Shown: positions 40,501-50,600 of the stretch, one piece after another | Layout of the letters: each line of letters starts with the position of its first letter | Position numbering within the stretch: the first letter of the stretch is position 1 | Assembly (NCBI GenBank): GCA_002633025.1 | Contig: NMRB01000077.1 | Span: 10,898 to 74,897, forward strand | From: Notospermus geniculatus | Taxonomy: Eukaryota > Nemertea > Pilidiophora > Heteronemertea > Lineidae | Direction of reading: 5' to 3' | Length of the DNA stretch: 64,000 nucleotides | The notes under the pieces: generated by a model | The model's input: only the letters and a program-made list of their open reading frames with translations | What the model was told of the DNA's origin: nothing | The model's database searches: none | Made by a program: the position numbers and the translations under genes

Positions 40501-41685
40501 GACCCTTAAAACATGGGGGTAGACCCTGAAATTAACCTTCTATCTGCCATATTATGGGAGATATTACATAAATAAGGCTTAGCACGGCGGCCATATTTGA
40601 ATTCAAGATGGCGGCCACCAGGGGGCTTAGATTTTTGGGGTACTCCTCCAAAATCGATTGTATGGTTATATACTATATTTGTACCAAATTTGGTGCTTTC
40701 CTGAAAAAGTGAACGATCATTCGACTTATCCGCCTAACTAGCAGGCCTTCACAACCAAAGCAGACGTCAAAACGAGGGCGGGTGTAGTCGGATTGGAACT
40801 GACTGGGTTGTCACGAAAAAAAGATGGGAAAGTGCACTGAGCTGGCCCAATGTCCTTGGGAGGGTAACAAAGCGTTTGCTGCAGTGGATGTTACCATTCG
40901 CTGACGTCGGCCTGTAGTGTTTCATCAATGAAGCACATACATCTAGGCCTAAATGTCCCACGCAGAACCACGAAATGGAATTTTCAAGCTTGTTTATTTC
41001 AGATGAAGAAAACTTTGAGGAATACATAAAAGAGGTCGAGCCGAAGCTACTGAAAAAGTTCAAGACGCTGAAGACACTCAAAGAGATTAATGAATTCATC
41101 AACACCTTGCACAAACACCGCACCGCCATTGCAAAACTTAGCTGGCTTACCAACAAGAAGTTCTTGGAAGTAAAGCATAAGGTTCCAACTGTGACCAAGA
41201 AATCCCCTGTGAAAGTCAAGGTTAAAACAGTTACGAAGAAGTTAAAGCTGCAGCACGCCGTTAAAGGAGCTGCAGAAAAGGCGTCGAAGAAGACTGATGA
41301 CGTCATTGTGGACCTGGCAGCAGCGCCCCGTACGGCAAGGCGGTCAGCCCCCAGCAGTCCTCCAAAAGTAGTGCGGGCACAGATCGCGCCTATCTTCAGA
41401 GTAAACCCTACAGACAACCAGGCGTCAGCAGATACCGACACTGCTCCAGAAGGGACGGCAGACTTAGCTGAAAATCCGCCGACAACGGACGGCCTCGGGG
41501 CCTGGCTTCGAGACGATGACGTTACCGGGTCCGGGCCTATCGATGAAAGTAGTGATGACAGCCTCCATCTGACCGGCTTGGTCAACCCGAGTCCAACCCC
41601 GACCGCCACTGGGCAGTCGTCAACTCTTAATGAATCGGACATGGACCTTTTGGAAGAGTTACTGAAGGCAAGCCCCGGGAATTAG
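37588..41685 (+). CDS. Unrecognised coiled-coil protein, four exons, 419 aa
   Basis: I do not recognise this gene. Four exons join in frame: 37,588-37,923, 38,186-38,259, 38,755-38,921 and 41,003-41,685, with donors GTGAGA, GTAAGC and GTAAGT and acceptors ending CAG, TAG and CAG. The start is the first ATG after an in-frame stop at 37,516. Residues 1-45 are strongly basic and include a CPTC pair. Residues 46-112 are Ser/Thr/Glu-rich. Residues about 113-195 are rich in Gln, Glu and Lys with heptad spacing (LEKEQTKLSVLQQELQATI), which indicates a coiled coil. A Lys/Leu-rich helical block follows (KEVEPKLLKKFKTLKTLKEI). The C-terminus is low-complexity and acidic, ending in a short helix (DMDLLEELLKA). 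The architecture suggests a nuclear or cytoskeletal scaffold, but that is inference. Intron 3 hosts a 1.76-kb transposon. A polyadenylation signal lies 164 bases after the stop. Confidence 0.75.
39235..39657 (-). pseudogene. Transposon-encoded fragment with a C-x2-C ... H-x3-C module
   Basis: A 140-codon frame inside the long-TIR transposon reads through to the edge of the left terminal repeat. It contains CIFCHEVTPGPL, then GYKTVANLLQRADEKG, IDLSRFDDGRG and WHRSCRN. From memory, this order resembles the N-terminal zinc-binding part of large uncharacterised, transposon-like proteins predicted in many marine invertebrate genomes. The segment IFCQEVTPENLIEPT duplicates the CIFCHEVTPGPLSEPT block just before it. 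The catalytic remainder is missing, so this is a remnant. Confidence 0.55.
39878..39965. mobile_element. 88-bp palindromic MITE (mariner-like ends), copy 1
   Basis: This element is almost a full palindrome, from CAGAGTGGGTCAGAGAAAGTG to CACTTTCTCTGGCCCACCCTG, and it is flanked by TA on both sides. It is nested inside the long-TIR transposon. Two closely related copies lie in INTS6 at 56,129 and 57,565. TA flanks and CAGGGTG-type ends suggest the Tc1/mariner group. Confidence 0.8.
40140..40463. repeat. Tandem units of about 149 bp merging into the right TIR
   Basis: Units begin at about 40,140, 40,288 and 40,438 with GCCATCTTGAAATCCAAGAT, itself a hairpin. They continue with TATTGAATCC, ACATGGGGGTAGACC and AACTGGGGTAACAGGTT. 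The last unit flows into the right terminal inverted repeat, so the array arose by repeated duplication of the TIR edge. Confidence 0.8.
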
Positions 41686-41848
41686 CCCAACGAAAACGTG
41701 GGCGATGGCGGTCGTTTTTGGATGTTACCACTTTTCGTTAATGCGATGCGTGGATGGGGGAGGGGCTGTCCCGAATGTCATATTTCAGAATAGAATGCCC
41801 CTTTGTCAAATACACCGGGGCTAGATTGTAAAAAAATACATATCGATT

Positions 41849-41854
41849 AATAAA
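41849..41854 (+). terminator. Polyadenylation signal AATAAA for the coiled-coil gene
   Basis: A canonical AATAAA lies about 164 bases downstream of the stop codon of the coiled-coil gene, a normal distance for a short 3' UTR. Confidence 0.6.
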
Positions 41855-44173
41855 ATGAATCAACTGTGTTGAAATCTGTCGATTTCTTGGACCGTTTTTA
41901 AAAAGCCACTCGATGGTGGACGATCACGAAGCCGTCTAACGACGGGTGAAGGAACTAGACCTCCGAGTCCAGCGCAGACACAACATCGCGTTTGGCAGAA
42001 CGATACCAAGAACAATATCGGAAAACAAGTGATGGGAAGCGGTGTGAACGGAATATCACAATGAGGTAAGATTTCTTCAATTATTTTGCGATTAATCATC
42101 CCCATTTGTTTTAAGTTGGGTGGTGTAGAATATCGTTGAGCAGGCAACAACTGATGTGATAGGACAGATTGTCGTCAGTGAGAAATGTCCAGGAACCTTC
42201 TATTTGATGTTGGGTGTCGGGCCATGGATCTTTTTCTACTCATTGCACCAGCCGTTGTCAAATTGGGGTGGTGAAAGGAGAGGGCTTGAGTTGAATACAA
42301 ACTATTAGGCGAGACCAATTTCCTCTTCTGTACAGACCGCCCCTGAAAAATGTCCTGTACATCCACTTTTCAGGGAGTGTTTTTCTGAAGCTATGTAGAA
42401 AGCTGTTGATTTTTTATTTTTCATAATCAACGTTAGAGGAACTTATAGTTAGGGACCAAAGTGCAAAGAGAATGAGAGTAGTTGTTTACATTATAGCAAT
42501 ATAAGACCTTGCAAGAAACTAAACGACGTTATTTGGCGAATGTTCAACGTAATAATCCAACGTGGGGTACCCACTTGAGGTATGCGAATAAAAACAGTTA
42601 ATTCCATGAAGTATTTGTAAACAAACTATTAAAAACTAAAAAAAATGATTTTGAATATGCTGAACGAGATAGCCTGTTTATGATCTGTGGGAAAAAACGA
42701 CAAATGAAAAACTGACCTCTGCAGTGACCTTGAAAAGTAGGTCAATAAAAGACCTTTACTGAGTCTAATGGCCTGTAGCAAAGTTTTGCTTCGGGGAAGA
42801 ATTTGCGTCAGGAGAAATCGCACTTCAGGATTTTGGTGTTGGCCCTCTGGTGGCGAAACTAAGAATCAGATCGCACCTGTATCCAAATCCAGTCAGATTC
42901 GTCTCCATTGCTGCAGCACAGAAAAACGAATAAAAAAAAAACATCTTCTACTTCAGAATCAACGGAGCCAGCCCAGGTAAAAAACGCTCGCATTCCCAGT
43001 GTGAACCGCCCATAGACGGGATGTTTGTGTCTCGTGGATAGAGCCACAGACACATCAGGTTGTCATAGCGATGACTCGTATCTATGACACTCTATTATGA
43101 CGATGTAAGAAAAATAATGAACCCGAGATAGAAGAATAAAATGAGAGATGTCGATGCCATTGACTTGTTTACCTAGTATTCACTATTAGTGATTTGATCA
43201 ATTACACAGAAAAAAATGTCATATGAATACAGGTTCTGTCGGCTAATGGTCATCCGATCAGTTGGTATTCCCCTCAGTGAACTTTGCGTCCCAAAGCATT
43301 CGTCAAGCCAGTTGATAGAGACGTTCCGACCGTCTCCGTCAACGGTGACGTAGGGAGTGAGCGCTGAGAACCACTGGATCTCAGGATGCTTCTCGATAAA
43401 CCATGGACAAGCACGCAGGAGGCTGGTTCTCTATCACTTCTCCACCCTGCAGCCAGTATTGACATAGAGACACCAACCAGTCATATTGTGGCCCGATAGT
43501 TCTTCTACCTGTCTACAGCATTGCATTGAAGGTAGGATCTAAGCCGGAGTGGCAGACCTACCAATTAATAAATGTCACCTAAAAATTGTCCACCAATGTA
43601 AAGGGCACAGCCAGGGTTAACAACATCTTTCGCTATTGAAACGCTCAGCAGTATATGTTCATGTGTTATTATGTGATGAAATTTTATACATCCTGCTCTG
43701 TAGCATCAAATATCAAAACTATATTCCGTCGAGCGCGTGACGTAACCAACGAAACGACTCCCAGTCCGACCTCATCTCTAGGGTTCTCATAAATCATGTT
43801 GTACTCAATCTTTTAGTGTAGGATCGTAACCTGCTTCCTAGGTTTAAGCCATTGGCTGATCAATCGACTCATCAACGTCGAACATTTTATGGAACGGAAG
43901 ACGTACCTGCGCAATCAAAATTAATGATCCGATCGAGCAGGCTAAATCAAAAACCTCACATGATGAAACAATGAAGGTTTATTTTAGTGCCATTTTTATC
44001 TTCCTGCTAATAATGTCTTTACCATGGTGATGGTTAATTAAACATTTAATCGGCGGGATCGTGGTCATAGCTGAATTATACATGACTCTGGCCAGATAAT
44101 CACTAATTGACTGGGACAGGTAGCATTCCTCCGAGGGCTTGACGGGAGGGCATATGACAGAGAGGTGACATTA
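41855..44173. other. Intergenic, nothing recognised
   Basis: No exon or RNA gene is recognisable between the coiled-coil gene and the MITE upstream of the ankyrin gene. Confidence 0.4.
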
Positions 44174-44323
44174 GGGAGGTTTCGAAATCAAACGATAAAC
44201 GTAAACGTTTAACGACAACTTTATTTTTGTACTGAAAATGCAATGCAAAATCTGGTTAATGTGTAGTACGAAAAATAACGTTGTCGTAAAGTTTTGGTTT
44301 ATCATTTGATTTCGAAACCTCCC
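44174..44323. mobile_element. 150-bp MITE with 5-bp target duplication
   Basis: The ends GGGAGGTTTCGAAATCAAAC and its near reverse complement GTTT...GATTTCGAAACCTCCC form arms of about 45 bases. The pentamer CATTA flanks the element on both sides (44,169-44,173 and 44,324-44,328), which fits a target-site duplication. It ends 164 bases before the start codon of the ankyrin gene, so it is probably in the promoter or 5' UTR. Confidence 0.85.
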
Positions 44324-44487
44324 CATTATCCTAGGATGTGCCTAAGGATGTGCCTAAGCACACAAAGTAACCATAAAACAGCAGGGAATAACGTTGCAAT
44401 TGATATTAAGTGGTGGCATATTTTTCGTCCCAGGTCAATAACACGTGACGGGTTCACGTCAGCCGACGCCCTGATGCAGACGACAAA

Positions 44488-45669
44488 ATGACAGACAGCG
44501 AGGAAGAGGAGACGAATCATGCCCTGATCCAGGCTGTCCGGGCGGGAAAAGTCAGGTTGGTGACGTCACTTTTGGAATCTGGCATCGACATTGACGCTCA
44601 AGATAGGACTGGACGAACTGCACTCATGGTGGCTGTTGAGGTGAGCAAGGAAGATGTCCGCAGTCACATTGTTCGAAGTTTATTAAAGAAGCAGGCAAAC
44701 GTTCCCTGCCAAGACGAACGCGGCATGACGGCGCTGATGTACGCATGCGCAAAACTTGGACGCGATGATGTGGTGCGGCAAATTGTCAGAAGCCAGCGCT
44801 GTGAACCGAATACTCAAGATATTGACGGGAACAACGCTCTGATACACGCTGTATACAGCGGTAATGTACCCGCCATAAGAATCATAGTAAATTCATCTTT
44901 TACGAAGACAAAGTTGGACGTCGACTTGAGAAATGGAAATGGGATGACTGCCTTGTTTTTGGCATTTAAACTTCAGCAGAGTGAGTGTTGCCGGGTTTTG
45001 GTCAATGAGGGGAAGGCGGAGACGGCGGTGATTCAGGACAAGCAGGGCTTGTATAGGATACTCAATGGAGAGTCGTTCATGAACCCAGTGCTGCAGCGGA
45101 AGAGTATGAGTGAAAACCGAGCGGCGCCGATGTCTCTGGCGAAACCGCTTCCAATGCATTTTCCTGGTATAGGCCTAAGTATTAACAGTTCTAACAAGAG
45201 TGAGGACACAAACACAGCCTTGCTCACGCAGAATAAAAAGAAACGAAGACACAAAAAGAAGAAACAACGCGAGATTGGTCTTGAAACAGACGAGGAACGA
45301 GATGTCGTCACGCATTTCCCGCCAAAAACCCTGGCGCCATTGGTGGCGCGGAAACAACTCATTCCGCCAAGTATTAGGAGTGAAAAAGACCCAGTGATGA
45401 GAAGGGGTCGTGTCCAAGCAAAAAAACATTATAACACTCCTAGGGGGAGTGATAATACGCCAGATTTTGCCTCGGATGTAGAGACCGATTCTGTGACTGG
45501 TTCGAACAATTTTCGAGCACATCCAGTCCTGGGACCCATCGGGTCCACCAGGAAAGTGGAAGAAGAGAATAACTCAGGTTCGGGGCTCCTCCCGACCATT
45601 CCAGCGGGGAGGAACAGCCTTGTAGCTAACAGCAGTGTGCAGGATGATGACAGGGCAACCACCCTGTGA
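44488..45669 (+). CDS. ANKRD34-like ankyrin-repeat protein, single exon, 393 aa
   Basis: The frame is uninterrupted from ATG to stop, with no introns. Residues about 10-175 hold four to five ankyrin repeats, shown by HALIQAVRAGKVRLVTSLLE, DRTGRTALMVAV, RGMTALMYACAKLG, DGNNALIHAVYSGN and GNGMTALFLAF. The repeat arrangement and the NxLIxAVxxGxxRLxxxLLExG opening recall the vertebrate ANKRD34 family, which also has N-terminal ankyrin repeats and a long disordered tail. From residue 180 onward the chain is mostly disordered, with a strongly basic stretch at about 250-259 (KKKRRHKKKK) that could be a nuclear localisation signal. ANKRD34 function is poorly known, so a scaffold role is only inferred. 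A MITE lies just upstream. Generic ankyrin proteins are the main alternative. Confidence 0.75.
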   Translation: MTDSEEEETNHALIQAVRAGKVRLVTSLLESGIDIDAQDRTGRTALMVAVEVSKEDVRSHIVRSLLKKQANVPCQDERGMTALMYACAKLGRDDVVRQIVRSQRCEPNTQDIDGNNALIHAVYSGNVPAIRIIVNSSFTKTKLDVDLRNGNGMTALFLAFKLQQSECCRVLVNEGKAETAVIQDKQGLYRILNGESFMNPVLQRKSMSENRAAPMSLAKPLPMHFPGIGLSINSSNKSEDTNTALLTQNKKKRRHKKKKQREIGLETDEERDVVTHFPPKTLAPLVARKQLIPPSIRSEKDPVMRRGRVQAKKHYNTPRGSDNTPDFASDVETDSVTGSNNFRAHPVLGPIGSTRKVEEENNSGSGLLPTIPAGRNSLVANSSVQDDDRATTL

Positions 45670-45729
45670 CGGCTACAACTTGCTCCGCTCAACTGTGATA
45701 GTGTAGGCCCGTAGGCTTAACTCAACTGT

Positions 45730-45807
45730 GACGAAATATTTCACATCATTTCCATGTAGGCCTATCTTGACGAAATATTTCACATCATTTCCATGTAGGC
45801 CTATCTT
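45730..45807 (+). repeat. Perfect tandem duplication of 39 bp in the 3' UTR
   Basis: The 39-base unit GACGAAATATTTCACATCAT... followed by TTCCATGTAGGCCTATCTT occurs twice in a row with no mismatch. It lies between the stop codon and the polyadenylation signal of the ankyrin gene. Confidence 0.9.
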
Positions 45808-45912
45808 GCCCCTATTTGCAGGCAAATAATCAAAAAATATGGAGAAAAGGAAGTATTATACATATTTTGTGGTCAGACATGTCATACTTCTGTCAGTTTG
45901 TTACTGTATGAA

Positions 45913-45918
45913 AATAAA
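45913..45918 (+). terminator. Polyadenylation signal AATAAA for the ankyrin gene
   Basis: A canonical AATAAA lies 244 bases downstream of the ankyrin gene stop codon. Confidence 0.6.
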
Positions 45919-47213
45919 TGTTGATTTTGACGACGGGAACCTTAAAAGCAGCGCAGCGTGGAATTCGCGCCGTCGTCGAGTTGAGTAACGGACTTTGATC
46001 CATTGAAAAAAAGCCTATTCATGAACTATCAGGTAAACCATAGTATAAAGCACTGCACAGCAATTACTTCAACCAGACAGATCCCACCCGATCTTCAGGG
46101 CAGATATCAACTTTTACACGGCGGATCGACCTAAAATTTCACGCAGTAAGAATACTGCCATTGATGAAGTCAATCTCAGCTTCTCCAATGGGGATCCTAG
46201 CTACGATAGAGGGCAGCGCACCAAAACCCGGCCCTATACAATGGACGCCTTTTGTCTGGGAAATTGATTAGGACTGGGATGTCAGTTTCATTTCAATAGT
46301 TTTACCACTAGTGACACCTATTGAGTTAGTGAGCCAGGGTCCCCATTGAAGTGAGAATCTTGACAAAACAAACGCTGCTAGCATGCTTCAAACAACTTTC
46401 CAAGAAACTTACCATTTTGTTGAAATATCCATCGGAAGATGTCGTCCGCTCATGCTTGGAGCTCAATGAAGCAGAAATCAGTGAGCATTCTGAAAGAGTT
46501 TTATTCACAGTGAGCAACAAAGCATGGAAGGTTTTTCCAGTTGAGCCAAGTACCTCAGTAGTAAGTACCCATTACAATCTGGGATGGAGATTGAGTTCTT
46601 GAAGTCCCTGTGATATCAATGAAATGAACAGGAATGCACCAAGTTTCAAATGCTTTTGTATATTTCAATATAACATGATACAAAAATTCACAAAATATAA
46701 ATGCACATGCGAATATACTCTCCATTCCAATTACAAGAACAAAAGGCACCAATCATGCAAAAACCTCAAAAAGTTAGTCATTGTTAATGTTAGAGGGAAA
46801 TGCATGCTGACTATAAATCTTGAGCATGACCCCCGATACATACTCCACCTATTAGAAAAGACCCAAAACACAATATTGGGGGTCCTGTATATCCCCAAAG
46901 TCAGATGCATGTGTTGCTTTTGCTATCAACATGATCAAAAGTGTTTGCCACATTCTTAAATGCAAAATTCCTGACTACATGTACTTTAGAGTCATAAAGC
47001 CATTAACAAGTTACAACCTTTCAACAACAAACAACCCATTCCAGTTACAAGTTCAGTAAGTAAATCTGATATCACACAGAAAGGCACGCTGAAGGTTTAA
47101 TCACTAGGGATGGTTTTACCGGTATTCCCATTCTCAACGTATCGTAATGCCATCTACAGGGACACACTGGTACTAAAGTGCCTCAACAGTTCACTGTGAC
47201 TGCAACTGCAAAT
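45919..47213. other. Intergenic, nothing recognised
   Basis: This is the convergent gap between the ankyrin gene (+) and RNASEH2B (-). No exon or defined repeat was seen. Confidence 0.4.
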
Positions 47214-47219
47214 TTTATT
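47214..47219 (-). terminator. Candidate polyadenylation signal for RNASEH2B
   Basis: TTTATT on the + strand gives AATAAA on the minus strand, about 385 bases beyond the RNASEH2B stop codon. Confidence 0.45.
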
Positions 47220-47403
47220 CGATTGAAATAGAAACAATAGGCCATCATCGTCATCATAAAATGTCCATTCGAAGGCGTATAATCTACGACGATTGTCCAA
47301 CTCGAAGACATAAGCCTAGGACAACAGTTTTCTTTCATATCAAGGTTGATCGTCCTTCGATATTTTAGATCATTTCACTTCTGGGATCTACGAGAAAGTG
47401 CCC

Positions 47404-47431
47404 GAGGAAGACCCCGGTTGGGGTCAAAAAT
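47404..47431 (+). repeat. GACCCCGGTTGGGGTC hairpin repeat, copy 1
   Basis: The core GAAGACCCCGGTTGGGGTC is followed by AAAAATTTG. Related copies are at 51,538 and, as an inverted pair, at 60,570-60,753. This copy lies in the RNASEH2B 3' UTR region. Confidence 0.7.
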
Positions 47432-47603
47432 TTGAAGACGAATTTACTCATACTTGTCATGCCTGTCAATTCACAATTGATATGTTGTGGCCCAAAGGCC
47501 AAGAGATTCTTTACGTCACACAGCATTGACTGTTGGTCGCAAGAACATTCCATACAAAATGAAGGCACTGCTTGTGTAAAAGCAAACATTTAAACATCAC
47601 TCA

Positions 47604-50600
47604 TCATTTTGGTTTGGGGGAGAAGAAACTAGTGATACTCTTCATGCCCGTCTTGTCTACTTTACTCAATTTCTTCTGAGCAGCTGTCATCTTAGCCGGC
47701 TGAAAGATGGAGGAACAAAAATATGATTGTTAGAGGCATGCACATATGGAATATTATGTGTTATTTTCCATGTGGATTCCAACGATTTCATGGTAAAACA
47801 CCACAGCCTATTTTCATAAAACTTTGCTAGCTTCATTTTGGTTGCTAGTTGCGTACATTGGCCTGTACCAACTAGGCACTTTATCAAGTAACTAAGTCTA
47901 GCAAGGTTTTATGAATATGGGCCCTGGATTTAAGAAGGAACAGCATGTAGCCAACCGGCTTCATCATACTTGAAACATAAATTTGAAACATAAACTAAAG
48001 CATGCTGTTCAATGTTAGAAGAAATTGATCATGCAGAAGCTTTTTGAGTGAACTTGCCTTTTTAGGTTCAAAGTATTTGGATACCATCCTGCTGTAGTCT
48101 TCTGTTGGTTCACCTGGCTTTTCAACTTTGCTTTTCTGGAAAAAAAATCTCATTTTATAAAGACTAAGGCATGCTTTGAATACCTGGACAAAACTGGATC
48201 AATTATCTCTGGCTGACCCTTCACACCCGTCGCAAGGGACAGTAAGCCATGCAGCCTTGCGACTTTGACCCCACCCAAGTGAGGAACATGAGAAGTTTGA
48301 GATGGCCTCTTTTCCATACTAACCAGGGCCAATATAATGCTTGCCGTTGGCCATGATCAAAAGAAACAAAGACAAACACACAGACAATGTGTCTTTCGTA
48401 CCTTTTTTGGAGGTCCAACACTTTCTTCATCGTCATTTTCTTTGCCCGTCACTTTTCTAGGGCTGGCATCTTTTATGCTTAAAAATTAAAATCACATGAA
48501 TGAGAACTACAAAGATTACTGATTCTTTCCCATCTCCAACATCACCAGATCAGGAGAGTTGATCAAAGCCTTGCACATCATGTTGGGCTGTCAGAGTGGT
48601 GAAGTCAAAAGATCTTGTACCTGTCACCACTAACACGTCCAAAGTCCTATCAAATCTTATACCATCAGCAACAGTCAAATACATGTACCGGTACATAGGA
48701 ACTAGATTGCAGAGAACAGCCAGATATTCCCATCATAAATCAGCAACACCTGAATTTGGAAGCTCTCAAAGTTCAAAAACATTATCCATACCCAAGGTGA
48801 TCTCTTAATGAAACTTCTAAGCTCTCACTGAGGTAGTCGGACACCAGACCATGAGCATATCGGAGGTAGTCGTCTGAAAAGGGAGATTTCAAACAATCAG
48901 CTTCTCAAAGGGTGAGGACACAAGGTCATGCTGAAGAGTTTTGATCACTGTGCAAAATATCCATCCTTTCTCCCTGAGTGTATCTTGAAAATTCCACAGT
49001 CACAATATCCCTTGAACTTATGGATGATCAACATGTCTTCATGTTCAAGAAATGTGGGCCATACCTCTTGAGATGTCCATCGTTTTTGTGCTTCTCACAA
49101 AATTTTCTGTCTGAGCTCCGCTTCCTGCATATATCTTCTTCTCTTGCAATCTTTCAATGACCTGCTCCACCTGGAAATACAAAAACACATGGCAAATACA
49201 ACGTAGACCCTCACTATGGCCATCAGAAAATGAAACTTCAGCCCTCAGAAGATATAAGAATACACACCTTCATTTCTAACCAAGACAATGTCTTTTCTTT
49301 GTTGTATCTATAGACTTGGAGGTCATCACTGCCTGGAATATGACGACAAACTTTTTGGTAGTGATTACCGTATTCAGGAAACAATGAACAATTTTTTTTT
49401 ACATTTGGGGCAATTCACAGGAGTTCATCTCGCTCCCTGATTCTATCTAAAGCATGCAGGGTTCAAAGTTCATACCATTTGGTCTAAAATGCGACCTTGG
49501 ATTTTGCTCCATGTGACCAAAAAAAATGATGTTCTAATGCATTTTGAATTGTGTGCGACTTGATTCTTTGGCCTGTTCGACCAAAATCTCCTTTTTCAGA
49601 ATATGAACTTTGATCCCTGGCATGTATGACCACAGGCTTTCTTCTTACCTTTCATGTCTGCGACATTGTAAAGATGTTCGACACCAGATGTCTTCAACAG
49701 ACGATCACAGTCTGAGTACTCTTCATCATGGACAATCTGATCTAATGTCATATATTTGCCATTCTGAAAGATGAAATTAGGCAATTTAGAATGAACTTAT
49801 AAGGAAAATTATCCCGACGTGATGTACCATTGGAAACTGTCTTCCTCTCACAGCTGACATTTCAAAGGAAAGATATCTCAAGTTTTTCCTTACCTCAATT
49901 TTTATCAGATATGGCAAAATATAAAAGCACGGGTCAACTGGAGTTACTACATAGAGCCCACCATCTGAAACAAAAAATAATGCATTAAGATGATGAAAGG
50001 AAGGTCACTGAGACCATGTCCTAGTCTCAGCAGGACGACTGGCAACTGTCATATACATGTATGCGAAAAGTGGCTGGCTACGTCCCATTCTTAGCGAAAT
50101 CATGGATCACAGATGAGGAGTGACTCACCCCGCTGAACTGTCTTGCCTATGAACCATGATCGGAATCCTTCATTGAACTTGGTGAGTTCGTAGACTTCTT
50201 TGTCATCATCAGTAAACATACACATAGCACCAGCACCTACAGAGATACAAGCATTAAAGCAACTTTTCAAAAAGAGTCAAACAGATATATAATATGTCCA
50301 TATTCAAGAGCACTAAAGGAATACAATCATTGCTGAAGACACTCTAATATGAGGAATCACTGAGTCCTGCTCATATCCAGGTGCAGCTATGAAGTTGGGT
50401 ACCCAAACTGTAAACCTACCTGTCCTAGGGTGCCTTAATTTGCAGAATACTGGTTTATTGTCATTATCAGGATTAAGTTCAAGAGTAGAATCTGAAAATA
50501 TATATAAAGGAAAATACAATTGTCATTATCAACATGATCTGAGCATGCTGAGATAGGCCAATTAACAAAATTTAACTGATTTACATAGGCCTACCATGTC

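Larger units (their letters stand above)
38985..40748. mobile_element. 1.76-kb DNA transposon with about 290-bp terminal inverted repeats
   Basis: The left arm (38,985-39,280) and right arm (40,464-40,748) are long, nearly identical reverse complements. They start AGGCCTGC...GTTAGGCGGATAAG and run through GGTACTCCTCCAAAATCGAT-like and AAGATGGCGGCC blocks. The interior contains a decayed minus-strand zinc-binding frame, a nested 88-bp palindromic MITE and a short tandem array fused to the right arm. No transposase core is present, so the element is non-autonomous. It lies wholly inside intron 3 of the coiled-coil gene. I could not define a clear target-site duplication. Confidence 0.85.
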
